A stretch of DNA of 64,000 nucleotides from Russula earlei (GCA_025769875.1 JAGFNK010000034.1:124001-188000), one strand, 5' to 3'. Counted from the first letter of the stretch, positions 1 through 12,618 are shown. The notes: generated from the letters alone by a model not told the origin. Program-made: numbers and translations.

Positions 1-1405
1 ATCTTGCCTGGATACTCCAGCTGGAACCATGAGACGACACTCGTTCGCGGGGAGCAGTGGAGCCTCGTAGACGACTGCGGGGTCGGGATTCCCCCGCCAC
101 CCTGAGGGAGTGGTCGTAGTATCTTCTTCCGGTGGGGACGGTGTGCTCTCGTCTGCAGGTAGTGAGAATGGCGGAGTAGTCGTGCGAGCATCGATGGCCG
201 CCTTGATGGAAGCGAACTCATCGCTTCCTGTCCAGGGTCCCACGAGGGCACCAAGGTCAGAGTAGCCCTTCGCCTTAATAACTGCCGCACGCAGCGCCTT
301 ATTGGAGGACTTGGAATCCTTGAATTGCGACACGCAGAACTTCGTGGAGGCCCAATGGTTGTCGAGATATTTGCACTACACTGATAGTGAGGAGAGGTAG
401 AGACAGTGTTAAAATATGGGCACATACGAGTCGAAGGTATGATAAAATGAATCCGTCCTCGATGCTTGTGAGCGGTGAAGGGGAAAAAATGGTCGGGTTC
501 GCTTCCGCTGCCGTGGCAATCATTACAGAATCCGCCCCTGTGATAGCACGTATCCGCTGCGCATCCTTGAAACCCACACAGTCGCCATTCTCGATGACCG
601 CAACATCGCGTCCAAGGCCCTTGACAAAGTCAACTATCTCCCTGAGGCGGTGAATGAGTGCGTGCTCGCGTGGACGCATATTGCGTGTGCGACAGTGGAT
701 AGTAAGGCAGTTGATGCCAGTATTTACAATGCGCTCGACGAGGGAAAGTGTATCTTCCTGTGCCGGAAGCAGTCGGATCTTCGCCGATACAGAGATGTGA
801 GGAGGAAGATCGCGGCGGAGGGCGGAGAGGATCGAGCACAGGAGGTCAGGATTCGTCAGCAAAGCAGCACCCATACCTGCATGGGTCGAGAAGGGCTTGG
901 GACAGCCGCAGTTTAGCTCAATCCCAGAGACATCGTTCATAACTACGCGCGATGCTTGCACGGCGAGGTTGGGATCCGCGGAACCAACCTGAAAAATGAG
1001 GTATGGCTTTTCGATGGGATGGCAAGTAAACATCGCACGCTCTTGCTTTCCATTGTACGAAATTGTCCCAGATACAGCTTGGAAAAGTTACCTCAATCCA
1101 AGCTCCAGAAAGGAGTAAAAATGGGACACACAATCTACAACGCGTTCCGCGTGTAGTATGGCTTTATCTACCATCTCGGGACCCCATACCAGTTTTGCAC
1201 CATGTTTCAGAGCAAAAAGCCGTGTGGGAACTGGATGTATGAGATGCGAAATTGAAAAAGTTAGAGATTGAGGCGACGTACGAGCACCAGAACGAACCAT
1301 CGGGGCAAGCATGACACCATTTCTGTAATCATCGGGAGTGAGACCCACCAATCGGGGACGCTTAACGTCGTGAGGAGGCGAAGAAGAGAGAGAGCGACGA
1401 GACAT
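1..1405 (-). CDS. DUS2: tRNA-dihydrouridine(20) synthase, 3' end beyond window
   Basis: FMN-dependent enzyme that reduces uridine to dihydrouridine in the tRNA D-loop; Dus2 acts on U20. The start at 1405 (MSRRSLSSS) is the first ATG that leads straight into the conserved APMVRSGA segment. An intron then joins to LPTRLFALKHGAKLVWGPE, the substrate-side motif. The next exon reads VGSADPNLAVQAS, then NCGCPK with the presumed catalytic cysteine, KIRLLP, and HCRTRNMRPRE, and later the FMN-loop-like IENGD. The C-terminal part has the KFCVSQF block usual in Dus2, followed by an acidic/proline-rich tail. The gene runs off at base 1 with no stop seen. It is divergent from EXO84 with 127 bp between the two starts. 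Family assignment is firm; exact splice sites near 1100 are inferred. Confidence 0.9.
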
Positions 1406-1532
1406 GAGCCAAAGTCGAGGGGAGAACGGCGTTCTCAACATACGCAACACGCACACGCATCAGACAGGCCGGACCGTGATGATCGCCACCCAACCTCAGT
1501 CACACCTCGACTAGCCTGACTCCTCCTCGACG

Positions 1533-4471
1533 ATGGAGTCGCTTCGTAGTAAAGCCCCGACTCGAAAAGGCCCAAAACCAGTGGCCAGGCTAACCAAACC
1601 CGACAAAAATGCTCGCAAGTCCCGTGTTGATGACAAGATCAAACGGCGGATGTCCACGCGCTATGCCACTATCTCTGCTCCTACTCCCACCAACGCAACC
1701 CCGCCCGTACCGACGATACCTCTTGGCCGACGTGGTGTTGGTCTTGATATTGTACGTGAGAAAGATGAAGTTCTACAGCAACAACCTCCGTCAAGAGAGG
1801 ACCTCCGTGCTGCGGAGAATAAACTATTGGATGTTGAGGACTTTGATCCAGATGCTTGTGCGTATGCTCAATCCCACCATCTCCTGTCGAAATTGGGACC
1901 CGTCTTAGATCTTAGGCTGAAACTCGCCAACTCTACCGAGGCTGAACTCCGCTCGTTACAATCATCATTGCAGATCTCGAAAGACGAGGTCGCAGCCGAT
2001 CTACAACGAAACGTGTTCAAAAAGTGTGCACACCCCAATTTCTTTTCGCATGCATCTTAGACTCGTTACAGTTATGCGCAGTTTGTTTTCATTTCTAAGG
2101 AAATTGGGACACTTGAGAATGAAATGATGGAGCTTAAGGAGAGCCTCTCTGAATGGAAGGGCATGCCTTCTGTTCTACACATAGAGGAGTCAGCTTCTGT
2201 CGCTGGTCTGTCGTCTCGTCTCTCCTTTACCCCAAAATTGACATTTCCTAGACCGCAGACGTAACGTCCGCTCGTCCGTTGCTGATTTGCGCGTCCTTTA
2301 TGCGAATCAAATACAGAATCTACATGCCCAAATAGAAGGATCGGCCAAGTTTGTCCCGACGACACCTGGCCGGCATGTAGTCGCCGAGATGGATGGCATA
2401 TTAGCGCTTAACGCAGCGACGTACAAGCCCATGAGTGCCGTACGGTTCGTGCTTCTTGATGATGCCGTACTCGTTGCACGCAAACGTCGTCGCCGTAACG
2501 CGTCGGAAAGCGATAAACTTGTCGCTGACCGCTGTTGGCTACTCAATGAAATGCTCGTCTTAGATACAAAGGACACTGCCAGTGCGTACTCCCAACACCC
2601 CACCTATGAATAATGCCTATTGGCATCCCCCAGCGCTCATCAATGTCTTCAAGGTCAAGCATGGCAAGGAGACTCACGTTTATCGAACGGACTCAGCTAT
2701 GGACAAGAAGAATCTACTTGGGCAGTTCCGCCACGTCGCGGAGGAGCTGGCAACCAAGAAACGCAAAGAACGCGAGGGCGAGCACGAACGACGCAAGAGT
2801 TTATGGGCTAGTGGCGGAGTACGTTTCCCACTGCTACCGTGGTCGGTCTTTGATTCTCCGATTCTAATTGCCATCACCTCAGCGCGGTTCGGTTGCCCTA
2901 GGTGACGTTCCGCCTGTTCCAGATTGGATGTCCGATCTCGCGCAACAAGTGGGTATGAGCAACAGTGCGAAGGAGACCGCAGAACGGGACACGCGATGGA
3001 TCGGCGATTTTGCAGATCAGTTAAACGTGGCGATCGCTCTGCGCGAATGGGACACAGCAGTAGATCTTGTAGAACAGGGTATGTTCTCCATCCTCTCCCA
3101 ATTTTGATTGTGATCGTGACAACAATACAGGTCAATCAAGGATCGCTGCTGTACCGCCTCTGGCCGCAAAGCTCACCCCTTTGACGACTTCACTCACCTC
3201 TTCTATACAGCAAGCACTTTCTTATCCCCACAACCACAAGGAAGTGGTCAAGAAACTTATTTCCTTACTCATCCGCTTGGATGCTGGCGCGGCGGCGCGC
3301 ACGACATTTCTCACCGCACGCACAGAGACTGCACGTCGGCTCGTTCGTATGATTCGCTTTGATGGCCACATTGGGACCTATATCAGTGAGCTCGCAATAA
3401 CCATCTTCACTGTAATCAAACATACCGCAGACTGGTTCCTTGCGAGTTTCAAGGAGAACGAAGTCGCGAGCAGTGAGCCATTTTCATTGTCATCATCCAG
3501 TTGTCTCCAACATGACCTTTTAAGGCTTCATCGAGTGGGCGAAATCTCAGATAGAAACGTTTGCTGAGATGTTCAGGATTCAGGTTTTCAGCACGGACGT
3601 CGACAAAGCCGTAGTCGACGAGGCGCTGAGCATTACGCATACTCAAAGTCGCAAAGTGCGCGTTCTTTCCCGTTCAAATCATGCGAGGCTGACTTTGACC
3701 ACTCTCTCTCAGCTACTTCAAGAATTTGGCCTTGACTTCCGATTTATACTTGACGCGCTCCTTGTCCCAAATCCGCCTGAATACGTCCCTCCCCCGGTCC
3801 CCATTCTTGATCCTGCACCAAGAACATCGATTCCTGCCTCTAAAGCGCTGACCTCACCTTCGTCCACCACGAGCATCACAACAGCATCACCGGCCGAGCC
3901 AGCATCCGAATTGTCACACGCGCAACCCCCTGATGCAGCGTCAGATCTGCCCCCACGCTCGGGGCGGAGCACACCTACACCCACACTACCAACTCCACCT
4001 ACAGAAGGCTCAACACGCACGCTGCGTATTACGCCATCCTCCCCCATCCCATCGGTGGCAGTGCTCGTACAACGTAATGATTCACCATCTGCACAGTTAT
4101 CATCGCCCACAGCCACTTCCCTCGGGCGCCGCACACGCTCACCGCACCCACCGCCCTCCGCCTTCACCCCGAACCGCCCCATGACGCCATCAGCTATCAC
4201 TCCATCCCGCGGAACTGTCACATCAACGGCGGTAGGGTCTCTAGCACCCCCTTCTGCCACCGCCCAATCCGGACCCGCGTCGCCCACCCCCGTGCGAGTG
4301 GGCATACCTTCACCGGCACTTACTCCTTACGGAGGAACATTGCCGCTCTCGGTGCGTGGGTCCAACCCAGCACCGCCTCCACGCTCGCGCGAGAGGCCTG
4401 GGAGTGCGGCGGGGCGCGAGCGCGAGCGGCCTCCGCCCGTTAGTGTGCCGAGGAGGGAGGGGTATTTCTAG
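1533..4471 (+). CDS. EXO84: exocyst complex subunit Exo84
   Basis: Exo84 is one of eight subunits of the exocyst, which tethers secretory vesicles at the plasma membrane. It starts MESLRSKAP. A basic N-terminus is followed by the DFDPDACAYAQSH helix block, then YAQFVFISKEIGTLENEM after the first intron. A PH-like domain follows (VAEMDGILALN, VRFVLLDDAVLVARKRRR, DRCWLLNEMLVLD). The helical cullin-repeat region begins VPDWMSDLAQQ and continues through DTRWIGDFADQLNVAIALREW and IGTYISELAITIFTVIKHT to the LLQEFGLDFRFILDALL helix. After about position 3780 the protein becomes a tail of roughly 230 residues that is rich in Ser, Pro and Thr and likely disordered. There are several short introns and the stop is at 4469-4471. 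The long tail is the only odd feature; it is an uninterrupted frame, so probably real. Confidence 0.9.
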
Positions 4472-7400
4472 CGCGTTGAGTTGGGGTTGGATTTATTGCA
4501 CATTTTTATAACTTTTCTTGTAGTAGAGCATTCCCACGTTGGGCTCAGAACCGGTCCGGCCAGGCGGGCTGGATCAGTTTTTCGCCAGCCCAACGAAACG
4601 CCATGAGGTTTCGATTGGAAATCCTCACCCTTGTGACCGTGATCATATCAGGTCATTTTAGTGTCTTTTTTGCCGACGCCAGGGCCAGCGATGGACTGTG
4701 AAGTTTGACCTCGACGTTGTCATAAGAACATGAACCAGGGTCCTCAGAAAACGGACGCAAGGGGTGGACCTCTCCCCATGGCCACGGACCGCAGATAGAA
4801 CCACCGACGATCCAGACTCGGACAACGTCGGCCGTTACGATCCCTTGTACAAAGGTCTACCGTTGATGAGTCCCCGCACAACGCACACACGTACAATGCT
4901 TTCTCATGGAACTGGGTCCCTTCTTTCCTTCACCTCCATTAGAATAACGACACGGCATGCCGGGCTACCCATGAGCTCGGAAGTCGGGAAGCTGCGTCAC
5001 GCGGTTGCCGTTCTTTTCGCCCTCTTACGACCAAAGAACGTAAATCACTTGTTGCTTTCTCACATACAGTAGTCATGAAGCGATGAGCGGCAGTTGACAG
5101 TGTGCGCGGTATCAATAGCCTCAGTACCGCCATCACCGGGAGCAAGACGCTTCTTTCGAGAAGCGAACCCTGTCGTCCCTGCGTCGCCACTGTAGGCATT
5201 TCTTATTCTCGAGTGCGGAGGTGAGTCGTACAGCTGTCAACCACGGAGGCATGTACAATTATGTCTGTTCTCCCTCTCCCACGCGCTTGACATGTGCTCC
5301 CCCACTCACAACGTGTGGAAGGTTTCGCCTGTCCCTGCTGGGTATGTCGAGATCTGTTTATGATCACGGAATTTGTGTGGCTGGGCGCCCATACGGCGTC
5401 TCCGTCGCCATGGGACCATCATTCATTGAACGGCGCAGTGCGGACGTCCAGCGCTCCTCGCCTACCCGGCCGCGCTCAGGGACCGCGTGTGATGAGTTTT
5501 ATCTGACTCGGAGTCGGAGTGATTAAACGAATAGTTATTACATGTCTATGTGTGACCGCGGGCCTGAGCTTCGAAGCAATGACCGCCGAGTACGTGCATC
5601 ACCATTCATGCTGACGTGCCCCGCTATTCTCTCGCGCGGTGGCGTTGCTTTACGACATGCGTCTACTCTGGCTGATAATTATTTGACGTCAGTACTTCAT
5701 TGGGCATGATCACAAACTGGTGGTGTTCTGTCCACGATTGACACATAGAACAGCCTCCCCAGGCGACTCGGAAAGTATGGTTTCTTTTTGTCTTGTTGCC
5801 AGTGATTGGAGCTTGTTTAGGCAGACAAAGGTCCTAGGCAGTCGTCGAGTCATCGGCGCTTCCCTACTCGGTGTATGCCGCCTGCATATGGACATCATCT
5901 GGACTGGAACCGGAGGAAAACTATGACGGTACGCATAGGTGACTCGCATGGGATTGTGCTGCCAGTCGTCTGGGAACACGCTCTGCTGGTTTCGGATCCG
6001 AACTTCCAATTCTTGAATTCTTCCTCCTCTATTGACTTCTCCATCTGTCTTGCGTGTTCGTGCAAGCGTGCTTGTATGCGTTGCCGCAGCTGCAACCTGG
6101 CTGCGATTCGAAATTCCCTCCTGCAAGGTGCGGTTAAATCCCCTCCAGACCCTCCTTCATTGCGACACGGCACCGGCATGGAATGATGCCCTTCTTTTCT
6201 TATCTTGGTTTCCTCAGTGCCTCCGACTGAGTTCGAGCCACTGCCCCACACCCACGCTAAATGGCGGATATGAGATATGACTCTAGAATGACCCTGATTT
6301 GGATTTCTTCTCGATCTTCTCAAAGATCGATTGCCCCACGTTGCATGACTTCTTCTTGCATGCCGCGGGGATACGGATTACTCGAATCGTCGTCCCAGCT
6401 AGGCCCGTAGAACGCAGTGCACATAAAAGGACCACGAGACCTATCCATCCATCCCGAGAATTGAACATTTGAACTGCCGTTGTCTCCCTGCTCATTCTTC
6501 GTCCTTTCTTCTCCTGCACCCTCCTTTTGTTTATTTCCTCTGGTCTTACAGGACCTAGAGATATGCGCTCCCCCGACCCGACGCTCCCATCCATTACCTT
6601 TGTTCTCTCCCAGGTGAAGCCAGCTATGACGCGAAATAGCAAGCGACGTAACAGGTTTGGCGTGCGTCGCACCAAAGCCTCGCAAGCCTTTGGGCCACAC
6701 CCACCCCGATGCCCGCCCCGGCTCGACAGTGAGTTTCTAAAGGCAAGTTTTTGCTTACATTTCTCTAAAAATAAAATTGCCTTTCGCGCCGATCGATCAT
6801 TGCACCCTTCTCAGGCTATTTATTGACTTACGCGAGAAGACTGTAGATTACCGGTGTTCCCACCCACCTCGTGCCTCGTCTCGCTCGAGTTTTGCCTTGG
6901 TATGGACATATTGCGTTGTTTCACCCCCCACTTGCAACTGAAATTCTTTTAACACATCCTTTTCCTTTGCGCATCCAAATATCAGCCCAATAATATCTTT
7001 GACGCCGACGACAAAATAGAGATAGTTGTGCCGTCTCCTATAGGGTCCGAACCATCTTCCATCGCGCGCTCTACATCCTCGATGGCGAGTGGCGGGAGCA
7101 GCGCTCGGCAGCGCACCCAAACGATCACGACTTTTGCGCAGGTAAGCTTAATTCTGGTTCATGTCATGTCAGACTCATTGATCGCGTACGGCTTTCACTG
7201 GCAGGATGTGTACTATGCGCTGCGCTGCGCAGCTGGTGGCGTGGTATGTAAGCGGGCGCACCATTCGACCCGTGCAATTAATTAGGAGAGAAAGGAGAAC
7301 CTCTTTTTGCCAATACTGACAGAGAGGGGGGGAAAAGAAGGCTTACAACGTGGGTTGCCTTCGCCGATCATCTCGCTTCGCTTCGGATATTCTTGTAGCA

Positions 7401-7687
7401 TAATTATATCTGCGATGGTCCATGGGACCAGCGTTCGTCCCACGGGTGTATATGTATTGCTTTGTCCAGCGTTAACAGAGTTCCGCTTCCGGCTCACGAT
7501 ATACACCCCTTCTTCAGGGTATAAGAGCCATTTGAGGCCGACCACCTGAGGGCATGTGAGCAGCGCATAGCAGTTACGCCAGTGTCTTCGCAGCTTTTGC
7601 CCCTTCCTGTTGTATGGGGATGCAGAAGGCGTAAATCGTGAATACAACTCCGCAGTAATCAGTGTGCGGATTCACTCGTGCTACACC
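4472..7687. other. 3.2 kb stretch with no gene that can be defended
   Basis: Short ORFs occur on both strands but none matches a family I know. Three pieces look least like noise. At 7282-7647 on the minus strand there is a reading frame with GLKWLLYPEEGVYIVSRKRN. At 6971-7140 on the plus strand NNIFDADDKIEIVVPSP ends at a good donor (CAG/gtaagc at 7140), with a matching acceptor at 7204 and a second donor at 7243. At 5900-6100 on the minus strand there is a Glu/Arg-rich helix-like stretch. None gives a start, a stop and junctions that agree. The stretch lies between the 3' ends of EXO84 and proteasome alpha5, so it has room for a small gene or noncoding RNA. Confidence 0.5.
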
Positions 7688-8727
7688 TCACATCGTATCT
7701 ATGACTTCTTTCAGCGCACGTTCATCCAGGATATGGAACCCTTTGTCCGTGGTGACCTGTATATTACGAAGACAGTTTATCACGTGACGTCGCAGATGTG
7801 AATCGCACTTACTTGAGCCAACTGCACGTTATGTTGGTCGAGCTTTTCTTCCATGACCTGCTTGAGTACTCTCAACACAAGTATCTGCGCTTCTCTTAAA
7901 GTCATTTGCTATGGGAAGGTGAGAATTGATTTACAACTCATATGGTACGGGAGGACGCACCGAGTGCCACTTGTCCTGGAGCTCGCTTTGAGCTGCTTCA
8001 GAACCAGAGCCGATTGCTTTGGCATCATAACGGACAAACGTCCCGGATGGATCGGTATGGTAACTGCGAACTGTCAGGAAGGGGTGCACTGGCATATTAT
8101 GGAGCACGCACAGTTGTGGACCGAGCTCATCGATTCCGGCAATGAGGAGTGCCACGCCAAAGGGCCGACTCATCATGGCATCCTCGTCGTGCACGCTCTC
8201 ACCAAAGCGGAGAGCGAGGTCGCATACTGCTTGTGTGACGCTCTCGATCTTTATCCGCTCGTCATAAGTAAATGCATGATTTTGAGCTGTGACACGAGCA
8301 TGATCGACCATGGTCCGGGCATCAGCAGTCAGACCAGACATAGCACAACCGAGGTGCGTGTCAATCTCCATTATCTTCTCTATTGAAGAGGCCTCAAGGA
8401 GAGGTGATTGGACGCGTTTCTCGACACCAAGGACAACACCATCTGGAGTGCGGATGCCTACAGTTGTTGAGCCGAGCTGGGTGAAGGTCGGCGTGAATCA
8501 TATGCAGTCAAAATAAAGGGACGTACCTTGATAGCCTCGATGGCATATTCAACTGGTGGTGCGATGTGAGATTTACTTTTGGAGAAATATCGGATATCTG
8601 TACCTTGGAATAAACGACCCTCGGGCGAAAAGGTGTTGACGCCACGATCTAAAGCAGAGTGGGGTGAATGGGCTGGAGATGAAATGGAGGTAGAACACTG
8701 ACCGTACTCTGAACGAGTTAGGAACAT
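7688..8727 (-). CDS. PUP2: 20S proteasome subunit alpha5
   Basis: Alpha-ring subunit of the 20S core, a structural gate subunit without protease activity. Six exons (8727-8703, 8648-8604, 8552-8527, 8476-7961, 7908-7813, 7756-7688) sum to 777 nt, giving 258 residues, normal for alpha5. Joining them gives the family N-terminus [20 protein letters not shown], then [20 protein letters not shown]. The body has [20 protein letters not shown], the Asp-rich GIDELGPQL turn and the alpha5 signature [19 protein letters not shown]. The C-terminus is [18 protein letters not shown]. The start is the ATG of MFLTRSEY. It shares a 251 bp gap with the divergent G-alpha gene. Confidence 0.95.
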
Positions 8728-8978
8728 GAGTGAGAGAGAGATAGACGGCACGCGACGCGCGTAGGGTGAGTGAGGGTGAGAACGGGTAAGTCACGTGCTG
8801 TCCATGGACGAGTGGGTTGGGACCGTTGGACGTGGAGTTAAGGAATTTAATTTTTTGGTTTGGTAGCATCACAGCCCAGCCATTTTCGATCTCCTCGGCC
8901 TTTTATTCCTTCTCTTCTCTTCTCGACTGACCTGAGCCCCCACCGCCTCGAGCCTTACATTCCCTGTCCTTTACCACC
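8728..8978. promoter_or_regulatory. shared intergenic promoter region, PUP2 / G-alpha
   Basis: 251 bp between two divergent start codons. The plus-strand side is pyrimidine-rich (8890-8975), typical of fungal 5' leaders. There is no clear TATA box on either side. That promoters are shared is inferred from the spacing alone. Confidence 0.4.
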
Positions 8979-10982
8979 ATGGTTGCTGCCAAATCGGTTC
9001 CACAGAATCACCTCGCCGACCCTTTTGAGGCAGTCCTCCGACCGCCACCAGATGAGACGCCGATTCAGCGTGATGCTCGCATTCTCGCTGAACAAAATGC
9101 CAAGCGAATTAGCGATGCTATTGATGAGCAGCTCCGCGCAGAGCGTGCTGACCTCAAAAAGAACAGACCAGACGTCAGGGTCCTCCTCTTGGGACAGAGT
9201 GAGAGCGGCAAGAGTACGACACTCAAACGTACGTACCAAACCAATCGTTCCTTTACCCTCGTGTATCCGTATGAACCCCACTCAGACTGAACTGCCTAAA
9301 CACGCATACATTCTTGCCTATTTTCTCACTCACTCATTTCGCAGAATTCCAGCTCCTCCACACGCCCGTAGCCTTCCAGGCGGAGAGAATAGCGTGGCGT
9401 ATCGTCATCTATCTCAATCTTATCCGTTCCATCCGGAGGTGCATCCTTTCTTCAATGCCAACACAATTTGCGAGGTTCATTGTTTCGCAGAATTCTCGAG
9501 ACTATCTCCACAGAACTGGAAGAGGAGGTACACGAGTTTCTCGACTCTGTTGGCGACGAGCAAATTCCCGCCTCTGTACCGATAGATTCAGAAGGCCATC
9601 GTATCGCCGCTGAAAAGTATTCCGAATACACTGTGGCCCTTGCCCCGGTCCTTGAACTCGAGGGCCTGCTCATCCGCACCTTGCGCGAGGATGGCGATGA
9701 AGACGAGGCGACCCGCCTCGGCGACGGGAGCACGCCAGGTTGGTCTACTCCACGTGGCGAGTATGCTGTGCGCACGACAAGCAATTGGAAGCGTGTCCTC
9801 AGCCTGCGGCGCAGCCGCTCCAGCCGCAACTCAACCTCATCCCCATGGTGGGAGGACCCTTCGGATCCTGTACATGTCCTCCACAGGTCTCGGGATGCCA
9901 TGATCCGGCTCTGGAAGGATGATTGGGTGCGTCGTCGATTGGCGGAAAGACGAGTTAGGTTGCAAGAGAGCAGCGGTTTGTGCGTATTCGGCCTCATTTC
10001 GTTCGACAGCACTAAGTTGGGTATCCAGCTACCTAAATGAAATAGAACGCATCACTGCGAGGACGTATACCCCAACTGACGGTACGTTCCCTGTTTTTGT
10101 CCCATGTCCCTTTACAGACCGTGCAACAGAGGACGTCTTGAAGGCACGCTTGAAGACTGTCGGCGTTGTTGAACATCAGTTCACGATCAGCATGGGAGCA
10201 ATGAGGGGAAGCAGTCATTGGATCATTTACGACGTTGGCGGTGCTCGCAATCAACGCCATGCTTGGGCGCCCTATTTCCAGGATGGTTAGTCTAGATGCT
10301 CTTGGTGCATCAACTTTTTGATCAGCTCTACCCCAAGTAAACGCTATAATTTTCTTGGCTCCCATCTCGGCATTTGATCAGGTACTCGCAGAGGTACGCG
10401 CCTGTCATTTTTCCTCTGCCTTTTTCACATTTGATGTTGTAGGATCCGCGAGTCAATCGCCTGGAAGATTCGTTATTGCTCTGGCGTGGCCTTGTTTCAA
10501 ATAAGCTCCTCGAGAGAATTCCAGTCGTGCTTTTCTTGAATAAGTGTGATCTCTTACGAGAGAAGCTCGAGGCAGGGGTTCGGCTCAAGAACCATTTGCT
10601 CACGTACGGCGACAGGCCCAATGATTATGAGTCAGTAACCAAGTGTGAGCACACCAAACACTCGAAAGTTGCCGGAGCACCACTGATATGAGCCTCTTAG
10701 ACCTGCGAAACAAGTTTGGCTCATTACACAACCAATATACCACTAATCGCGAGCGCGAGTTGTACAGTGCGTAATGCTCAAAGACACCGTGACCGACTTA
10801 TCATTGTTCTGTGCACAGTTCACTATACTGCGGTCATTGACAGGGCTAAGACAGCAGGGATAATTGCAGACGGTTTGTGTTAAATTCCGTTTTCATCTTT
10901 ACGATGTGCGCTGATCGTGACCTTGACTATAGTCCGCGACGCTATACTTCGACTTAATCTGAAATCGCTCAAACTCATGTAG
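8979..10982 (+). CDS. G-protein alpha subunit with helical-domain insertion and changed switch II
   Basis: Ten exons (8979-9228, 9345-9438, 9491-9975, 10010-10081, 10118-10285, 10338-10393, 10443-10644, 10701-10766, 10819-10872, 10933-10982) sum to 1497 nt, 498 residues; typical G-alpha is about 350. The P-loop is LLLGQSESGKST. Switch I reads ARLKTVGV, keeping the catalytic Arg and the Mg-binding Thr. Switch II reads DVGGARNQRHAW, so the glutamine that activates water in typical G-alpha is Ala. The G4 motif NKCDLL is present; the TCAT-like loop is degenerate (HYTAVID) and the C-terminus is NLKSLKLM. The surplus residues lie in exon 3, between the first helix and the switch region, and include a basic Ser/Arg patch. 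There is no N-terminal MGxxxS myristoylation signal. This matches the extra G-alpha proteins of basidiomycetes rather than the conserved Gpa1-3 types. Receptor and effector are unknown. Confidence 0.9.
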
Positions 10983-11182
10983 CTGTCGCGGAGATGCACT
11001 TCCTAATCACCGTATCCATGGATTGTGATACATTATTTGCACTGGTACTATTAGCTCTCATGACATTTAGCTCATATATGTCGCTGTTTTACAGTAATTC
11101 TCTAGGTTGGGGTTGGGTTGTGAATATTTGCCTTGTAACCAGATAAACGCAACTCTGAATATTAAAATAGTAATTAAATCCC
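10983..11182. other. short intergenic gap
   Basis: 200 bp between the G-alpha stop and the aldo/keto reductase start, AT-rich near 11090-11180. No feature recognised. Confidence 0.5.
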
Positions 11183-12618
11183 ATGGCGGTTCCTACGACC
11201 ACACTCAACGACGGCAACGAGGTAGATCTCCCTCCCTCTCTCAAATGTCATACACTCGAACGTACTAGATCCCAGTCCTCGCCTTTGGAACGGGTTCAAA
11301 ATTCAAGGGCAAGGCGCGCATCTTACCAAAACAAGTCGACCAATACTCACCTTTCCTGTCATAGGACGTGACCGACGTCGTCGAGCAAGCACTCGAAGCG
11401 GGCTTCTCACATATTGACTCGGCCGCAAGTGCGTTTACTCCCTTCTGCATCACTTCCTCGTTTCCAGCTGACCTGCAATGCCACTTCCTGGTACCAGTCT
11501 ACGCGAATGAGCAGTATGTCGGTGCCGCAATACATGAGAGCGGTCTTGCGCGTCAGGATATATGGATCACGACAAAGTATGATGGTGGAGATCCTCTCGA
11601 TGCGGTGCATACCAGTTTGCGAAAGGTTCGTCTGCAATCTCGGTTCGACTTGGTCATAACTTATCTCCCTTTGCCCTATCATGGTTCAGCTAGGAGTCAG
11701 GTACCTCGACTTGTACCTCATACATAGTCCCTTCTTGATCGGGAATGGTGATATCGAGAGCCTCTGGGACAACATGATCAAGATCAGAGGTGCTGGCCTG
11801 ACAAGGTACGTGTCACTTGAACGCTTTTATCTACCAGCCGGCTCAACGTCGCGCGCCCGCAGGAGCATCGGCGTGAGTAACTTTACTATTGGGTGGTTAC
11901 AACGTATCGTCAAGACAGGCAAGGTAGTTCCCGCAGTGAACCAGGTATGTACAATCATTCCATCATGTTCCCTGGCTTGCAGAACCTTTTGTAGATTCAC
12001 CTCCATCCATACAACTACGCATCGTGGAAGGATGTTTTGGAGTTTTGCGCAAAGCACGACATCGTAACCGAAGCATATGGGTGTCTAGCGTGAGTCCCTT
12101 AGTCATTGCTTCTGTCCACGTAGGAGGACGGATGTGTTTTGAATTTGAAAATAAAAACCAAAAGGCCCATTACCACGTACCCAGACGGCCCCCTTGATCC
12201 TGTGCTCGCGGCCATCGCGCACAGGATCGGCGGATCGCCGGCCCAAGTCATCTTCAAATGGGCCCACGCGAAGGGCTTCGTCGTGGTCACCACAACTGCG
12301 AGACGCACACATCTAGACGACTATTTGCGCGTTATCCATCTGCGTGTGTCCCTCCCTCGCTCCCCTTTTATTTCCGTCAGCGCTGACGTCGTGACGCCTG
12401 ACCGATTTTTTTTTGTAGCGGATCTCACGCCCGAAGAAGTGGCAACAATCGACAAGGCTGGTGCGCAAGGTCCGCCAGTGCCAGCACAGTCAACGATACT
12501 TTCGTGTCCCAAGCAATTGCATGCCTACTTGCGTATAGCCCTCGGCATATTTGTGATATTGTTTGCTATCGTGCTTTGTCGCCGCCTTGTATCGCTCGCA
12601 TTGTCATGCATGCACTAG
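11183..12618 (+). CDS. aldo/keto reductase with C-terminal membrane anchor
   Basis: NAD(P)H-dependent carbonyl reductase fold. Nine exons (11183-11221, 11269-11313, 11365-11428, 11498-11625, 11690-11805, 11863-11944, 11995-12089, 12165-12343, 12419-12618) sum to 948 nt, 315 residues. The catalytic tetrad is visible: Asp in HIDSAA, Tyr in IYANEQYVG, Lys in WITTKYD and His in YLIHSP. Later family motifs are RSIGVSNF, PAVNQIHLHPYN and VTEAYGCLAP. After LTPEEVATIDKAG the protein ends in a hydrophobic segment (AYLRIALGIFVILFAIVLCR) and a short basic tail. This looks like a tail anchor, which is unusual for this mostly cytosolic family. Intron 2 uses a GC donor at 11314. The substrate cannot be told from sequence. 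Confidence 0.9.

Noticed and set aside
3718..4305. 195-codon minus-strand frame opposite the EXO84 tail
   Set aside because: Shadow of the Ser/Pro/Thr-rich EXO84 C-terminus; its Gly/Val/Asp composition is the mirror of that bias.
5221..5526. 101-codon plus-strand frame as a small gene
   Set aside because: An overlapping frame of similar length is equally open; there is no family motif and no supporting junctions.
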